A stretch of DNA of 64,000 nucleotides from Whitmania pigra. Lineage: Eukaryota > Annelida > Clitellata > Hirudinida > Haemopidae. Positions within the stretch are counted from its first letter, which is position 1, and every line of letters starts with the position of its first letter. The DNA lies in the NCBI GenBank assembly GCA_021613335.1, contig JAJTWR010000368.1:5001-69000 (forward strand). The letters run 5' to 3'. The notes under the pieces are model-generated. The model saw only the letters and a program-made list of their open reading frames with translations, did no database searches and was not told the origin of the DNA. Positions 1-11,505 of the stretch are shown piece by piece. Both the position numbers and the translations under genes were made by a program.

Positions 1-6
1 ATGATG

Positions 7-38
<32 letters not shown>

Positions 39-713
39 GATGATGGTGATGGTGATGATATTGACGATGATGATGGTGGTGGTGATGGTGATGATGGTGA
101 TTTGGCATATAGTGGACGACTGAACTCTGTCAACGATACCCACTTTGGGTATCAATGGTGATGATGATGGTAGAAAATTGGGATGATTATGATGATGATG
201 ATGATGATGATGATGATGCTATTATGATGAGCTGTCTCTGATGGCGATGACGATAGAGGTTATGGTAATGATGACGAAGAGATATCATATCCTACTGATA
301 ATCTCCACAGAGTTCTTTAAATTCCTCCTGACTGATATGCTTGCGTCATAATATTCTTGAGTCATAATATTATTAATAATATTCTTTAAGTTGCGAAAAT
401 TCCTCGGCACGTATTATTACATCGGCGGGAGGGATATACGTTCCTATATTCCTGTATGTTATCTGTGCATGTAAATGCTCATATTATAAATATTGTTATT
501 GTTGTTGTTGTTATTATTATTATTATTATTATATTTATCTTTTTTTTTAATTATTATTTTCTTAATTATTGTCCTCGGCTTGTGATACTCACTTCTTATG
601 TACTTGCATCAAAGCTTTTGCGATGGTGATTATGATAGTGATGATGCTATGCTCCTAAGAATGACCGTAGTGATGCTGGTAACACGGGGATGATGATGGT
701 AGTGATGATGGAC

Positions 714-748
<35 letters not shown>

Positions 749-899
749 CGACGACGACAACGACGTTAGGTAGGTCTGTCTGCTACTTGCAGCTAATTCC
801 CAGGGAGGAAGTTGAGATGCTGTTACTTTTGCTGGATCTGTTTTCCACCTTTTCCATCCTGCATGTCGGAAATATAAATAAATAACAATGAAGATGCAA
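1..899. repeat. ATG-rich and TTA-rich low-complexity intron sequence
   Basis: Runs of (ATG)n occupy roughly 1-240 and 700-760, and a short (TTA)n run lies near 515-535. The rest is AT-rich sequence with no convincing coding signal. Apparent reading frames of poly-Met, poly-Asp or poly-His are frames of the trinucleotide repeat. It probably lies in a PRKAR1 intron, because the first visible PRKAR1 exon comes later on the + strand and starts inside a domain. Confidence 0.7.
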
Positions 900-1240
900 T
901 GAGATCGTGGAGGATGTCGGAGAATGTTAACGCCGTTATCTTTATCGACGTCATCATCATCATCATCATCACTAACATTATCATCGTCAGAATCATCATC
1001 ACCACCACCACCAACATCATCTCTATGATGATGATGATGATGATCCACATGCAACCTGAAACCTGTCTGAGATAAATCTCCTTCCTGTCTGCTCGGATTT
1101 TTCTTCTCCTTGCTCTCGGCAGATGTCAGGTCTTTTCACTCAACCTACTCAGCCCCCTCTCAGTACAACCCTCCTTGTAATCATACCTCCCCTAAGAAAA
1201 TGATGAAATAATATAATAATTATTATATATGTATAATAAT
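900..1240. repeat. Duplicated intron block, sister at 56270-56620
   Basis: Outside its internal (ATC)n run this block is nearly the same as 56270-56620, including the stretch around 1044-1200 with CCACATGCAACCTGAAACCT and the shared end before an AATATAATAATTATTAT tract. It is unique-looking sequence and so a good marker that the right end of the window holds a copy of this intron. No gene is visible in it. Confidence 0.8.
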
Positions 1241-1600
1241 AATAATTATATATGTATTATAGTATAATTATGTATTATATAATTATTTATATTTAGAAAA
1301 TTTATAATATTATAATTATATAATTATACATAATAAAATTAATATAATTATTATTACATTAAATTATAATAATTATTATATAATATAATTACATAATTAT
1401 TCTGCTATAAATATTAAAACTAAAAAAGTTTGATGCCACATGAATATCTATATTTATTTATTCATTTATTTACTTATATCTTTGAAATATCTTCATTATT
1501 TATTTAATTATATATTTATTTATGCCTTTGTCTATTTATATATTTATGTATTTATTGATATCTTTATTTCTTTTTTTTATTCTTTCTTTCACCAGTGATA
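1200..1600. other. Extremely AT-rich tract, no gene seen
   Basis: The stretch is almost pure A/T, with many short TATAAT/ATTATA palindromes (about 1200-1420), then TATTTATTTAT runs. Nothing coding is visible. Confidence 0.7.
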
Positions 1601-1682
1601 GACACCATTAAGCGAAGGCAATTCCTTTTAAGGTGCTCTGGAATCCGCCGCTTTTATGTTTATGGTGTCGAGGTATTTGTGG

Positions 1683-2300
<618 letters not shown>

Positions 2301-2350
2301 TCACCGGATTGAATCATTAAATAATTATAGTTACAGAATTATTATTATTA

Positions 2351-2386
<36 letters not shown>

Positions 2387-2519
2387 TATTATTATTATTA
2401 CTATTATTATAGAAATATTCGTATGTAACTGTTATGGCTGCTTGAACTTTTGACCTCTAATTTCTACCAGGACTATAATAAATTCTTACTGACCTTTTGA
2501 CCTCTGTTTCCTCCGACAG
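2301..2519 (+). other. PRKAR1 intron end with (ATT)n run
   Basis: An (ATT)n run occupies about 2338-2410. A pyrimidine-rich stretch follows and ends in the CTCCGACAG acceptor just before the first visible PRKAR1 exon. Confidence 0.6.
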
Positions 2520-2566
2520 GTGACGAGGGTGACAACTTCTACGTCATCGACCACGGAGAAGTTGAC
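2520..2566 (+). CDS. PRKAR1: PRKAR1 exon A (cAMP domain A, start of window's visible gene)
   Basis: This is an internal exon of the type I regulatory subunit of cAMP-dependent protein kinase, the cytosolic protein that holds the catalytic subunit inactive until cAMP binds. It encodes DEGDNFYVIDHGEVD, closely matching animal RI-alpha in cAMP-binding domain A. A CAG acceptor ends at 2519 and a GTGAGT donor starts at 2567. The first two bases complete a glycine codon from an upstream exon, so dimerisation/docking and inhibitor regions lie left of the window. The seven visible exons (A-G) join in phase to give about 214 residues. The introns hold oppositely oriented lectin and SAP genes. Confidence 0.95.
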
Positions 2567-2966
2567 GTGAGTTGTTTTCGTTGTTCAGGAATTAAAAGAA
2601 GTTAAAGAAACCTGTTTGGATTTGTTGTTGTTGTTGTTGTCTCGTTAAAATGTGTTGTTATGCTGGGGTTGTGTTTGGTTGTGGATGGGGTGGGTATGGG
2701 TATTCTGGTTAGGACTTGCCCAAGTTGGAGTGGTTCATCATCATCATCATCATCGTCGTTCTCCATCATCTTTTTCTGTCATTGTTAATTATCATGAAGA
2801 ATCAGTGCTGTCATCGTTGAATTGCTTACATGTGCATCAAATGCTCCAGATCACTTCCTATGAACTTATGGTTCCAAGGAATAATACTACATTTCTCTGG
2901 AATGCTTTTTATCATCATCATCATCACCACTATTATCAACATCATCATCATCACCGCCACCTTCAA

Positions 2967-2999
<33 letters not shown>

Positions 3000-3290
3000 A
3001 GCCATATCTCTTCCATACTCTTTTCACCTCGGATCAATGACTCGTCAGGAATGGGTTATTTAAATCCTCCAATGAGAGGGAAGGGTATTTTTATTTACTC
3101 ATGAGACGATGTCCATCGTACCTGAACTATTTCTCGTCACGTGCATGAACCAGATTACATCCACTTCTACCTGTTGTGTTAGTACCCCAGTGACATGTAA
3201 TTATTTGTACTGCAAGGCGATCGTGATTATTATTATTATTATTATTATTATTCTCTATTTGGGATGGTGATGATGATGATGATTCCAATG
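2567..3290. other. PRKAR1 intron, (ATC)n and duplicated block
   Basis: (ATC)n runs lie at about 2733-2755 and 2910-3000. The block about 3115-3240 (ending GCAAGGCGATCGTGAT) is repeated at about 56970-57080. No exon is seen; apparent reading frames are repeat frames. Confidence 0.6.
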
Positions 3291-3396
3291 TCTCTATACC
3301 TATTTATCTTTGTATTGTTTTGTTTTATTCTTTATCTTTTGATCCCCTTGCAAGAACTTGTTACTCAGTTTATAATAATAAAATAATAATAATAAT

Positions 3397-3442
<46 letters not shown>

Positions 3443-4181
3443 CTATTATAAAATAAAAATAATAATAACCAACATAATCACAAGTTACTTGATAATATTC
3501 ACAAATTGTGACAATTAATCTATAGTCCAAGTCATCCTAGTTATGCAGTGGACTTTGATAAAATAAATAAATAATTAATTAATTAATTAATAACTGCTAT
3601 TCTTTGAATTAACCACTAGAGTATAGGAAATGCCTTTTGAAATGAAAGCTTCTCAAAAGAATTAACAAATTTAAAACTGATTCCAAACTTCCTCTGAACT
3701 CGTAACCACTTAAAATGTTAAAACATTTAGCATTGTAATGGTGTCTGATAAAATCATTGATGGATAGTTTTGACAATTTGACAATCTTATCATTTATGTC
3801 TTATATTTCATATATTATATTTCTTTAATGAAAACTGTGTCTTTTTATTATGGAATAATAATATCCATAGTCTCATCAACTTCTCAATTATTTTATACAA
3901 AGTGGTAAATAGTAAATACACTCGTTGATTTTACTAATTTTTTTGTTGAAAAATGACATTGGCAATAGTATTAAATTAGGTATTATCAATACCAGTAGTA
4001 ACAAAGTAAAATTGAATAATTTATAATTTTGAAACTGAAAATTTTGAGTCTCACACAAGCTAATGTTAACAACAAGTTGTTTTTTTAAATTTTAAAATAG
4101 CCATATCAGATATCATTGTAATGTTTCGTATGGTTTGGACACACAAGAACCGATCCTTGACACATAAATGATCAGTTCTTT
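3290..4181. repeat. Lectin-gene 3' flank, repeated beside every lectin copy
   Basis: After an (ATA)n run (about 3372-3442) comes a stretch that recurs downstream of the lectin terminal exons at about 25680-26346, 35150-35884, 38870-39397, 44590-45309, 47750-48394, 53405-54021 and 58720-59321. The copies are similar but carry different small indels. No coding region is visible. It marks the lectin end of the duplicated unit, and its left edge at about 3455 is the point where SAP segments were joined in copies B, C and D. Confidence 0.85.
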
Positions 4182-5572
4182 TCAAACATCAACTTCACAA
4201 AGTGCCAAAAGTAACAGATTGCAACTATGATCACAAAGACCATAATATTTGAAACAAATCATGAGGCAATATTCATTGTGGTTAGAATCAGGTTGATGTT
4301 GTCCCCATTTATAAAAGTTGATTTGTAAGTATGGCTCCCTGCCATCCTTCATTTGATATGGTTTCCATACCCATGTCTTGATTGGGATCATGACACCAGA
4401 GGTCCAAGTGAACGAATCAGGCTTACCTAAAACTAAACCTGCTTATTACAATTTTAATAATAATTAATATTAATATTTGTAACAATTTTTTAGTTTCTTA
4501 GCATTTATTTTGGAGGGTTTCGTTCCGGCGAACGGCGGTGAAAGCAACAGTAACGTGTTCGCAACCCAGCTTACACCGCTATTTATCCTGTAGCCGAGAT
4601 ATTGTTCTTATAATATTTGTTATCATTATTGCTATGTTATGTAATATATAAAAAAATATATAAAATGTAAAATAGTAAAATAATTAAATTATGTATATGG
4701 TTATATATGTGTTTTCGAAAATATTATTATAATATAGAAATATTATTATTCATTATGTTATATTATATTATATATAATATTATTATTATTATTATAATTG
4801 TAATTTCCAGGACACCTTGTGTGCCGAATGCATGCCTAGCATCTAATTCTAAATTGCTATATTTATTGTCTTATAATGTTATTATGTAATACAGTGAAAT
4901 TATTAAAATATGTTATGTTATATAATATAAACCTATTTATGTCATTACGAATTTGATAATTGATATGTTACCTAATGGGGAAATGAAATAATCCAAAGCT
5001 TCATATTCCTTGTCATCATCCACAATGACGAGATGTGAGTTGATTTCGTTGCATTTCTTGTGTCCATCAGACCAACTCCAACTTCCTTGCATCATGCGGT
5101 AACATTTGTTGTAATCTTTAAGATATACGAAATCAGCTGGACAATCTGAAAACAAATGCAAATATCAAGTAACTTTATTACAAAATTGTGTTTGCTTAGG
5201 TGAAATTATAAAATGGCCGCAATTTATAGGTTGTTATTGATGTACTTAACCTGGTATCCTTTTGAATGTTTTTATGACGATTCTATTTCCTAAGGTTGGC
5301 ATGGAAAACATTTCACACGACCTTTCTCTTGATTCGTAAGCAAAAGCAACACATTTAAAGTTGGTGTTGACTAAACACACAAGGGAACACTGCAACAAAC
5401 TTTTACTTCCAAAGACAGTCTCTGTTTGGCCGGAATTGGAGGCAAGGAATTCGTAGTAGAGGTTCATAACATCCACATTTGGTGGCTCTCTTGACGTAAA
5501 TCGAGTCATTGCAACTGATAAACTTTGATGGATCATCATCATAAGCACGAAGAATGTGGAGGACATCGCCAT
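4182..5572 (-). CDS. Lectin L1: secreted PAN/apple + C-type lectin protein
   Basis: Three exons read on the minus strand: 5251-5572, 4972-5145 and 4182-4426, all joined in phase 1 by GT-AG introns. The product is about 245 residues. Exon 1 gives a signal peptide (MAMSSTFFVLMMMIHQSLSV) and a PAN/apple-like domain with a C-x3-C...C...C pattern. Exons 2 and 3 give a C-type lectin domain (CTLD) from CPADFVY to ALCEVDV with the usual six-cysteine frame. The sugar/Ca loop reads WGQHQPDS, a QPD at the position of galactose-type lectins, but no WND follows. Sister genes start nine codons earlier; here that ATG is ACG, so I chose the ATG at 5572. The gene lies antisense in a PRKAR1 intron. The sugar ligand is not predictable. 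Confidence 0.85.
4520..4605 (+). mobile_element. SINE fragment in L1 intron 2
   Basis: The stretch around GCGAACGGCGGTGAAAGCAA and GTGTTCGCAACCCAGC resembles the B-box half of the fuller SINE at 29754-29951. The same fragment sits at the same place in L4 (39740-39840) and is absent from L2, L7 and L8, so it marks the L1/L4 lineage. Confidence 0.6.
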
Positions 5573-5699
5573 ATTGCCTTTCGTTTCTGGAAAGAACATT
5601 CATATTATATTCACCTGGTAATGAAGGACAGGAATTGGCAACAATAGGGCACTTGATGGTGGACATTTTCCACTCTTTTGTTTTATTTTCTCGAATCAT

Positions 5700-5998
5700 G
5701 TGCCTTAATGCACTTGATGCATTATCGAGATGATAAATGGTGATTCGTTTTTGAGGAATGCCTCTTGGAATCTGCAGATGGTTGGCATAATGATTGTGGA
5801 TGTTCCTTTAATAGGGTCAAGTATTCAAACATTGGAAAATCTGTCTTTATTTGAAACAAAAAAATTAATTTACATTGTATTTATATATTGAACCAATCTG
5901 TGATGAAAATTGAATTTGTTTGAGATGATGGGAAAAGAGAAATTCATGGCAATAATGGATACATGTAATTAATCAAGAGAATTGATAGAATTTTTGAA
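5700..5998 (-). other. Conserved lectin 5' flank with decayed reading frame
   Basis: On the minus strand the stretch near 5700-5845 reads EYLTLLKEHPQSLCQPSADS before breaking. A longer open version lies at 28859-29086 and shorter copies near 46200 and 60965. It could be an old exon or simply duplicated flank; I see no splice signals that decide this. Confidence 0.4.
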
Positions 5999-6009
5999 AT
6001 CCTGAAGTT

Positions 6010-6190
6010 TTAACAACATTGAAAGAATTGATTGTTGTCTTGTCGTAGTAAGTCATATTGGAGCTGTTCATGTTCAGCTGGTGACCACATCCTCTGAGGA
6101 GTTTCCAAATTCATTTCCATTAATCGTTCATCATTTGGCATGCTTAATGAGCTCTTAATGTTTACATCCCGTTGCCATGGCCATTGGGCT
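6010..6190 (-). other. Conserved open reading block Q (possible exon), copy 1
   Basis: The minus strand reads through about 55 codons including MPNDERLMEMNLETPQ and AEHEQLQYDLLRQDNN. Copies lie at 29300-29465, 46440-46615 and 61215-61380. Three of the four keep the frame with mostly conservative changes; the last has a TGA insertion. I recognise no family. It may be a 5' exon of the lectin genes, an exon of another nested gene, or chance. Confidence 0.4.
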
Positions 6191-6654
6191 CTTAGTATTA
6201 TGGAGGTTTGTTTCATAGGAAAGAGGTCCATTTTGTCATTAATCCATTTATTTATTCAATCATTTGTTAATTCATGCATTCATTCACAAAAACGCAAGGT
6301 ACCTCTGAGGCTATGCACATGGAAATTAAATAATTATTATCTTACAAATTAATTATTATTATTATTTTTTATTATTACAATCAATAATTTAATCATTATC
6401 ATTCACAATTTTTTGGCTTTTCACAGAATATATATGCTTTTGGAGAGTTATATTTATATTAATAATAGTAATAATAATAATAATAATAACAATATTAATA
6501 TTATATTATGACGATCTTACGAGATGAAGTTGTACTATTTTTCCTCCTCTGAGTATTGATCTGATTGGTTGGTATTTATTATTAGGTCGACCCAGCTGTG
6601 TTTGTCTGAGATTGGTCATTGATCTCCGGTTTCTTTTTGGCGTTGTTTACATCC

Positions 6655-6990
6655 CTTTGCCATGGCTTTATTTGCGTGATTAAAAAATAAAAAGTAATAA
6701 TATAAATCGATCGGATGAAAATCCTTTTAATCGTCCTGCTATGTGACACCTTTGTCTTATATAAGGATCGGTGAGGTCACGCACTGTGTTCGTGCTGGAT
6801 GTAAAAAGATAATTCAAGAATATTTTATTAAATTAAATAGTATTATTGTTGTTGTTATTATTATTATTATTATTTTTGTTGTTCGAAAATTCGCAGGAAA
6901 ACTGCGGGACTCCGAATTGTTAGAACCTCTTGTGACGGCACGATAGCTCTCGATCTAGTACTATCGTGGTGATGATGATAATGATGATGA
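6655..6990. repeat. Conserved lectin-unit block R, copy 1
   Basis: The block contains TTGCGTGATTAAAAAATAAA, a stretch reading TNTVRDLTDPYIRQRCHIAG on the minus strand, a short (TTA)n run, and the segment ending CTATCGTGGTGATGAT. Copies lie near 29456-29730, 30560-30720, 46620-46820, 61380-61680 and 62810-63000. It is useful for aligning duplicated units. A coding role is not supported. Confidence 0.65.
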
Positions 6991-7618
6991 TGATGGTGAT
7001 GTTTATGATTGTTGTAAAATTAGTCATCGGACTAATCTAATGATTTGATTAGTTTTTAACTATTGTTTTGATGCCACGAAGTATTATATAGCCCAAAGTT
7101 ATAAATTAAAAATTATTAAGGCAATTTAGAAAATTTAAAGTCTGTAATAGCACCGATTATACCTCAGTTGTTAGTAATTGTTCATTTGTAATAGTAATTA
7201 ATTACTTTTTATAATTTATGCTCTATCGGTAATTTATTATTATTTTTTTTTAATAAATAATGAATAATTTGACAATGATTAATGGCTGTGAAAGAGTTGA
7301 AATGGGAGATTGATGTTTTTCATAATTAGGTTTTCCTTGGAAGTCATTAATCCTTGGATGATGATGATGATGACGATTGTGGTTTATAATAATAATTTGA
7401 GATTTCTCATCATAATTAATAATAATATTTAGCCATCACATCACATTGACGATGACATTTGGTTATAGTGATGACGACAGCGACGATGATGGATGGCATT
7501 TATTATGTTAAAATATGTTAATAGAATGTTAATCGTTATCGATGTCATGAATTGTGACGTTACGTTAAATTTAACGTAATCACAATCACCACCACCATCA
7601 TCATCGTCATCATGACAG
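6991..7618 (+). other. PRKAR1 intron, no gene seen
   Basis: AT-rich sequence with a few ATG/ATC runs. The part around ATTTATTATGTTAAAATATG (about 7499) recurs at about 30470 and 62730, where exon B itself is absent. The AG acceptor of exon B ends at 7618. Confidence 0.6.
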
Positions 7619-7717
7619 ATCTACGTCAACAACGAATACGTGAGTACAATTGGCGAGGGCGGTAGTTTTGGAGAGCTTGCCCTCATCTATGGAACCCCAC
7701 GTGCTGCTACGGTCAAG
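7619..7717 (+). CDS. PRKAR1: PRKAR1 exon B (phosphate-binding cassette of domain A)
   Basis: 33 codons in phase 0, from [15 protein letters not shown] to PRAATVK. It contains [17 protein letters not shown], the phosphate-binding cassette of cAMP domain A, with the conserved Glu and Arg that contact the cyclic phosphate and ribose. An AG acceptor ends at 7618 and a GTCAGT donor starts at 7718. No copy of this exon is found among the downstream duplications, although its flanking intron is. Confidence 0.95.
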
Positions 7718-7859
7718 GTCAGTTTGAGGAACCAGTGCTTGATCAATTGATTGATCGATAGATTTATTGATTGAATGATTGGTTGATTGATTGATTGAGT
7801 TACAAAATAACTCTATTCGTGGACTATATTGAATTATTTGTTGTCGATTATTATTATTA

Positions 7860-7903
<44 letters not shown>

Positions 7904-7935
7904 TATTATTATTATTGTTATTATTATTATTATTA

Positions 7936-7977
<42 letters not shown>

Positions 7978-7999
7978 GTTGTTGTTGTGTTGTTGTTGT

Positions 8000-8033
<34 letters not shown>

Positions 8034-8301
8034 ATTGTTGTTGTTATTCGAATATTTAATTTATTATGCTGGCACGTGGATCGGATGGATAATCGTTTGA
8101 TTGATGAGCTTTGCTTTTCCTTGGTGAGTGTTCTCAAGCTATCTTACAGCTACCATGGCGAACAGGGTAGCGATGATGATGATGTTGATGAGGAGAATGG
8201 TGATGATGATTATTATGATAACGTTGGTGATGATGATGGGGAGGAGGAGAGTGATGATTATGATGATGTTGATGATGATGATATTCATTCATTCATTCCA
8301 G
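7718..8301. repeat. PRKAR1 intron with (ATT)n/(TTG)n and ATG arrays
   Basis: A long (ATT)n tract (about 7845-7975) passes into (TTG)n (about 7976-8047). ATG-rich repeats fill about 8170-8282. Apparent proteins here are poly-Tyr, poly-Leu or poly-Ile frames. The sequence around 8046-8085 recurs at about 63017-63058, beyond the last lectin unit. Confidence 0.85.
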
Positions 8302-8361
8302 GCTAAAAGCGATGTTAACCTCTGGGGTATTGACAGAGACAGTTACAGAAGAATACTCATG
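8302..8361 (+). CDS. PRKAR1: PRKAR1 exon C
   Basis: Twenty codons, AKSDVNLWGIDRDSYRRILM, the C-helix side of cAMP domain A, nearly as in RI-alpha. The acceptor is TTCCAG ending at 8301, and the donor GTGAGA starts at 8362. Both junctions are phase 0. Confidence 0.94.
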
Positions 8362-8470
8362 GTGAGATTAACATGAGAATGATGATGATGATGACTACAG
8401 TGACGGTGACGATGATGAAGGTGATGGTGATGATGGTTGAAGTTATTGATCGTTGATGTATTGATTTCAG

Positions 8471-8531
8471 GGCAGTACGATTCGCAAGAGGAAGATGTAC
8501 GAGGAGTTCTTGAGCAAAGTCCCCATTTTGG
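8471..8531 (+). CDS. PRKAR1: PRKAR1 exon D
   Basis: Encodes GSTIRKRKMYEEFLSKVPIL plus the first base of a Glu codon, the helical linker between cAMP domains A and B. The acceptor TTTCAG ends at 8470 and the GTGAGT donor starts at 8532. The intron sequence just after this donor (about 8535-8615) was copied to the left edge of duplicated segment C at about 40873. Confidence 0.94.
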
Positions 8532-9458
8532 GTGAGTAAATGAGTGGATGAGTTAATGAGTTTATTAATTTTTATATTTTTATTAACAATAATTGATAAT
8601 TAAACTGTCTTACTATTATTATTATTATTTATGATATGTATGTAGTCAAGAGACTGTTGATATAATTTTGAGTTATTTTTCCTTTCCTTGCCTTGTTAAA
8701 GTTGAAAAATTGAGTTTTTACAAACCACACTGCATTGACGATTCCCAAACAGTTGTGCCTAAGAACATCCTTCTGGACATGTATTCCTCCTCAAATATTC
8801 ATGCTTGATGACCCACCCACTTTCATTTTTGAATCCACCCACTCAACTACTGGCTCATTACGATCCATTAATGATTCTGTTGTGGTTTCTTGAATATAAA
8901 GATGAAAGGGCAGATTTCCTTTGAGTGGCAATAAAATTAAAATTAATTAACAACTGCAATATCACAGTAACACGCTTTTATTATCTTATTATGTGTATTA
9001 TCGTGGTTAAGTTACATTTAAATGCTTTGTACCACCTTACATTCCAGTTAAGGTGACTTAACATCGCTGTGGAATGTAATAATCGTTGTAATATAAATCA
9101 CATACTGTAACGTCATGAAATATTTCCATAATTACAAATAACACCATAATTTATATTATTTTTCCTCATTTCATAATTTCCTACTCATTACGATCATTAC
9201 TTTGTTACACTTTTATCGTCCAATAAACTTGACCATGAATTTCGAAATAATTTCCTTTAATATGCCCTAAAATTCATCGCCATAGTAACTACGACGACAC
9301 CGATGTTCTCACTGACAGCCCGCTGTTCATGTGGGTCGTGTTTTGATACAAAATGAGTTCAAAATGGCCACCACTTTGCGAACTCATTGCACGTTGGGGA
9401 ATAAATATTCTCTAACACGAGTGTAAATACTTGTTATGTCATTTTTATTATTATTACA

Positions 9459-9531
<73 letters not shown>

Positions 9532-9755
9532 TTGTATTAGTATTATTAAATTACTACTGTTATAATCTACATGCTTGTTATTAGGATTAGAATAACTTAT
9601 CCAAACATAATAAGAAAATTGTAGCGGTGCATGATCAAAATAACATCACATTGCATTTTTTAAAAGTAATCATTAAATCAAAGATCATTAAATCATTATG
9701 TGATCATTAAATTTACTGTACCATTGCAGTCCAATATCTACAATTATGTCCAATA
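8532..9755 (+). other. PRKAR1 intron, largely unique, (ATT)n run
   Basis: No exon or element is recognised. An (ATT)n tract lies at about 9455-9530. The GC-richer patch 9280-9420 (around GACAGCCCGCTGTTCATGTG) is not repeated elsewhere in the window as far as I can see. Confidence 0.5.
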
Positions 9756-10140
9756 TCTACAAATATTATATGCAGTCATCCCGCGCGTGACTCGCCTCTT
9801 TATGAGAGGCGTCTAACAAATGGTTCAGCGCTTCTGAACGTGGCGCTACATAAATCAGAGCGATCCCATTGCCTCAAATACACCGCCACCATCATCCTAG
9901 AGGCTGGATTGAAATATTGGTCTTGCCTAGCTAGCGCTATCAGCTATGATAACTCAGAACTGGAAATATAGTCCAAACCAAAAGGCAGCTGCCTGCAGAT
10001 GTTGTTGTGTTGTTGTGGCGTTGTGCAAAACATCTCTAGAGTAATTTATGACTCCAATATCCTCTTGCTAAGGAGAAACATCACCTTCCCAGACTTCTTG
10101 TTTCCTCTCTCTCTCTCTATCTATCCATCTCTCTGTGGAA
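9756..10140. repeat. Double-hairpin interspersed block, copy A
   Basis: Contains two adjacent perfect stem-loops, CGCCTCTTTATGAGAGGCG and GTTCAGCGCTTCTGAAC, then GTGGCGCTACATAAATCAG and about 250 bases of conserved sequence ending in a CT-rich run. Copies are at about 31053-31450 and 49296-49700. The hairpins and the GGCGCTACATAAAT motif resemble the 3' end of the local SINE/LINE family (GGCGC...ATATAAAT), so it is probably an old retroelement carried along in the duplication. Confidence 0.6.
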
Positions 10141-10841
10141 GATAAATGGGGAGGAGTTAAGAAGATCGGTGGGGTTGGGGTATGGTGAAGCCCCCTGCAC
10201 CACTCAGGAATTAAACATGGATGGATGGCTAACCTGTTTAACCCGTGGTTAAGCTATGGAAGTTATGATTATGAAGTTAAATATTAACGTGTACTGTAAT
10301 ATAATAAATATTAAATATTTTTAAGGCAATTTCATGCTTAACTGTTTCTTGGCTTTCAGATTTATTTGTCTATGTGTCTGCTCAGCTGTAAACATTCGTT
10401 CATATTTTTATTTAGGTTTTTATATTTGCAGTCTGTGAAAAAAAAGAGATTGTTTCATTTTTAATCTGATATTCTTTGAGTTTTGAAGACTTTCATTGTA
10501 ATCTTATTGAAGTTTTAACTTCTGCTGCCAATATTTTAGTTTTAAAGTCAGGCATTTTTACCAGCTATGCCATGCAATGTAATGGTAATGTAACTGTTAT
10601 TAACGTTGTCATTGATATTATTATTTAATTTTTACCAATTTTTAACTTTTTTTCCAAGACAGTTTGTCCAGACTTAAGATTTAAATTTGATTATTTGATT
10701 TGGCGCCTCTAACATGGCGCTTTATAAATTAATTATTATTATTGTTATTATTAAAAATATTTTCAACAAGATCCATTCATTCATTTTACACTATTATTGT
10801 TTATCAATATGTTAATATCTCCAAATTTCTAAACAAAATAG
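10141..10841 (+). other. PRKAR1 intron with SINE/LINE 3' tail
   Basis: The stretch at about 10700-10755 reads GGCGCCTCTAACATGGCGC followed by TTTATAAATTAATTATTATT, the same tail as the SINE at 29754-29951 in the opposite orientation. It grades into (ATT)n. The rest is AT-rich with no gene seen. The exon E acceptor ends at 10841. Confidence 0.55.
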
Positions 10842-10963
10842 AAAATCTGGACAAATGGGAGAGGCTGACTGTGGCAGACGCCTTGGAACCAGTGCAGTTT
10901 GAGGACGGACAGGTCATTGTGAACCAGGGAGATGCTGGTGATGACTTCTTCATCATTCTTGAG
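10842..10963 (+). CDS. PRKAR1: PRKAR1 exon E (start of cAMP domain B)
   Basis: Encodes [20 protein letters not shown] and on to [12 protein letters not shown], the first half of cAMP-binding domain B. It starts with two bases finishing the Glu codon begun in exon D and ends in phase 0 at a GTAAAT donor. A complete, uninterrupted copy lies at 41294-41415. Confidence 0.95.
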
Positions 10964-11116
10964 GTAAATGTTTGATGATGACAATAATAATAATAGTTAG
11001 TGTTAATGTGCTATTCATTTCAACATGCTTTCCTATATTTATACATTTAATATATTTACATAATAAATAATTTCGTTATATTTAATTTTAATTACATTTA
11101 TTATGACCACCGTAAG

Positions 11117-11198
11117 GGATCGGCAAGTGTCCTTCAAGTGAGGGTCGAGAATGAGGAGCCAGTGGAAGTAGGAATACTCGGACCATCAGACTATTTTG
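11117..11198 (+). CDS. PRKAR1: PRKAR1 exon F
   Basis: Encodes [19 protein letters not shown] and ILGPSDYF plus one base of the next Gly codon, in cAMP domain B just before the second phosphate-binding cassette. The donor GTGAGT starts at 11199. Copies at 31828-31909 and 50068-50149 carry a TAG in place of the Tyr codon; the copy at 41658-41742 is open. Confidence 0.94.
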
Positions 11199-11505
11199 GT
11201 GAGTTCTTTGAGGACAATAATAGTAGTTAATCATGGTTTAGTCAACTTTTAAGGCATTAATAATAATGATAATAGTAAATAATTGTTATTAGTTAATTTT
11301 TAAGTTATTAATAATAGCTAATAACTGCCAAATTTCCTTAATTTAGGATGATTGTAATTTTTTTGAGCAATTTTATTAATCATCAAAATGAAAGTAACAA
11401 AGCAAACAAAAATATCAACATGCATATTAACAAAGAAGTCATAGATCAGCTTTAAGGAAGCGCAAGCTTCCACTGGCAAGCTGACCCAGAAATATCAATT
11501 AAATG
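11199..11505 (+). other. PRKAR1 intron start, shared with SAP segments
   Basis: AT-rich sequence conserved after exon F in copies B, C and D, ending near AAGCTGACCCAGAAATATCA. In the copies the SAP gene end follows at once; here a LINE remnant intervenes. Confidence 0.6.
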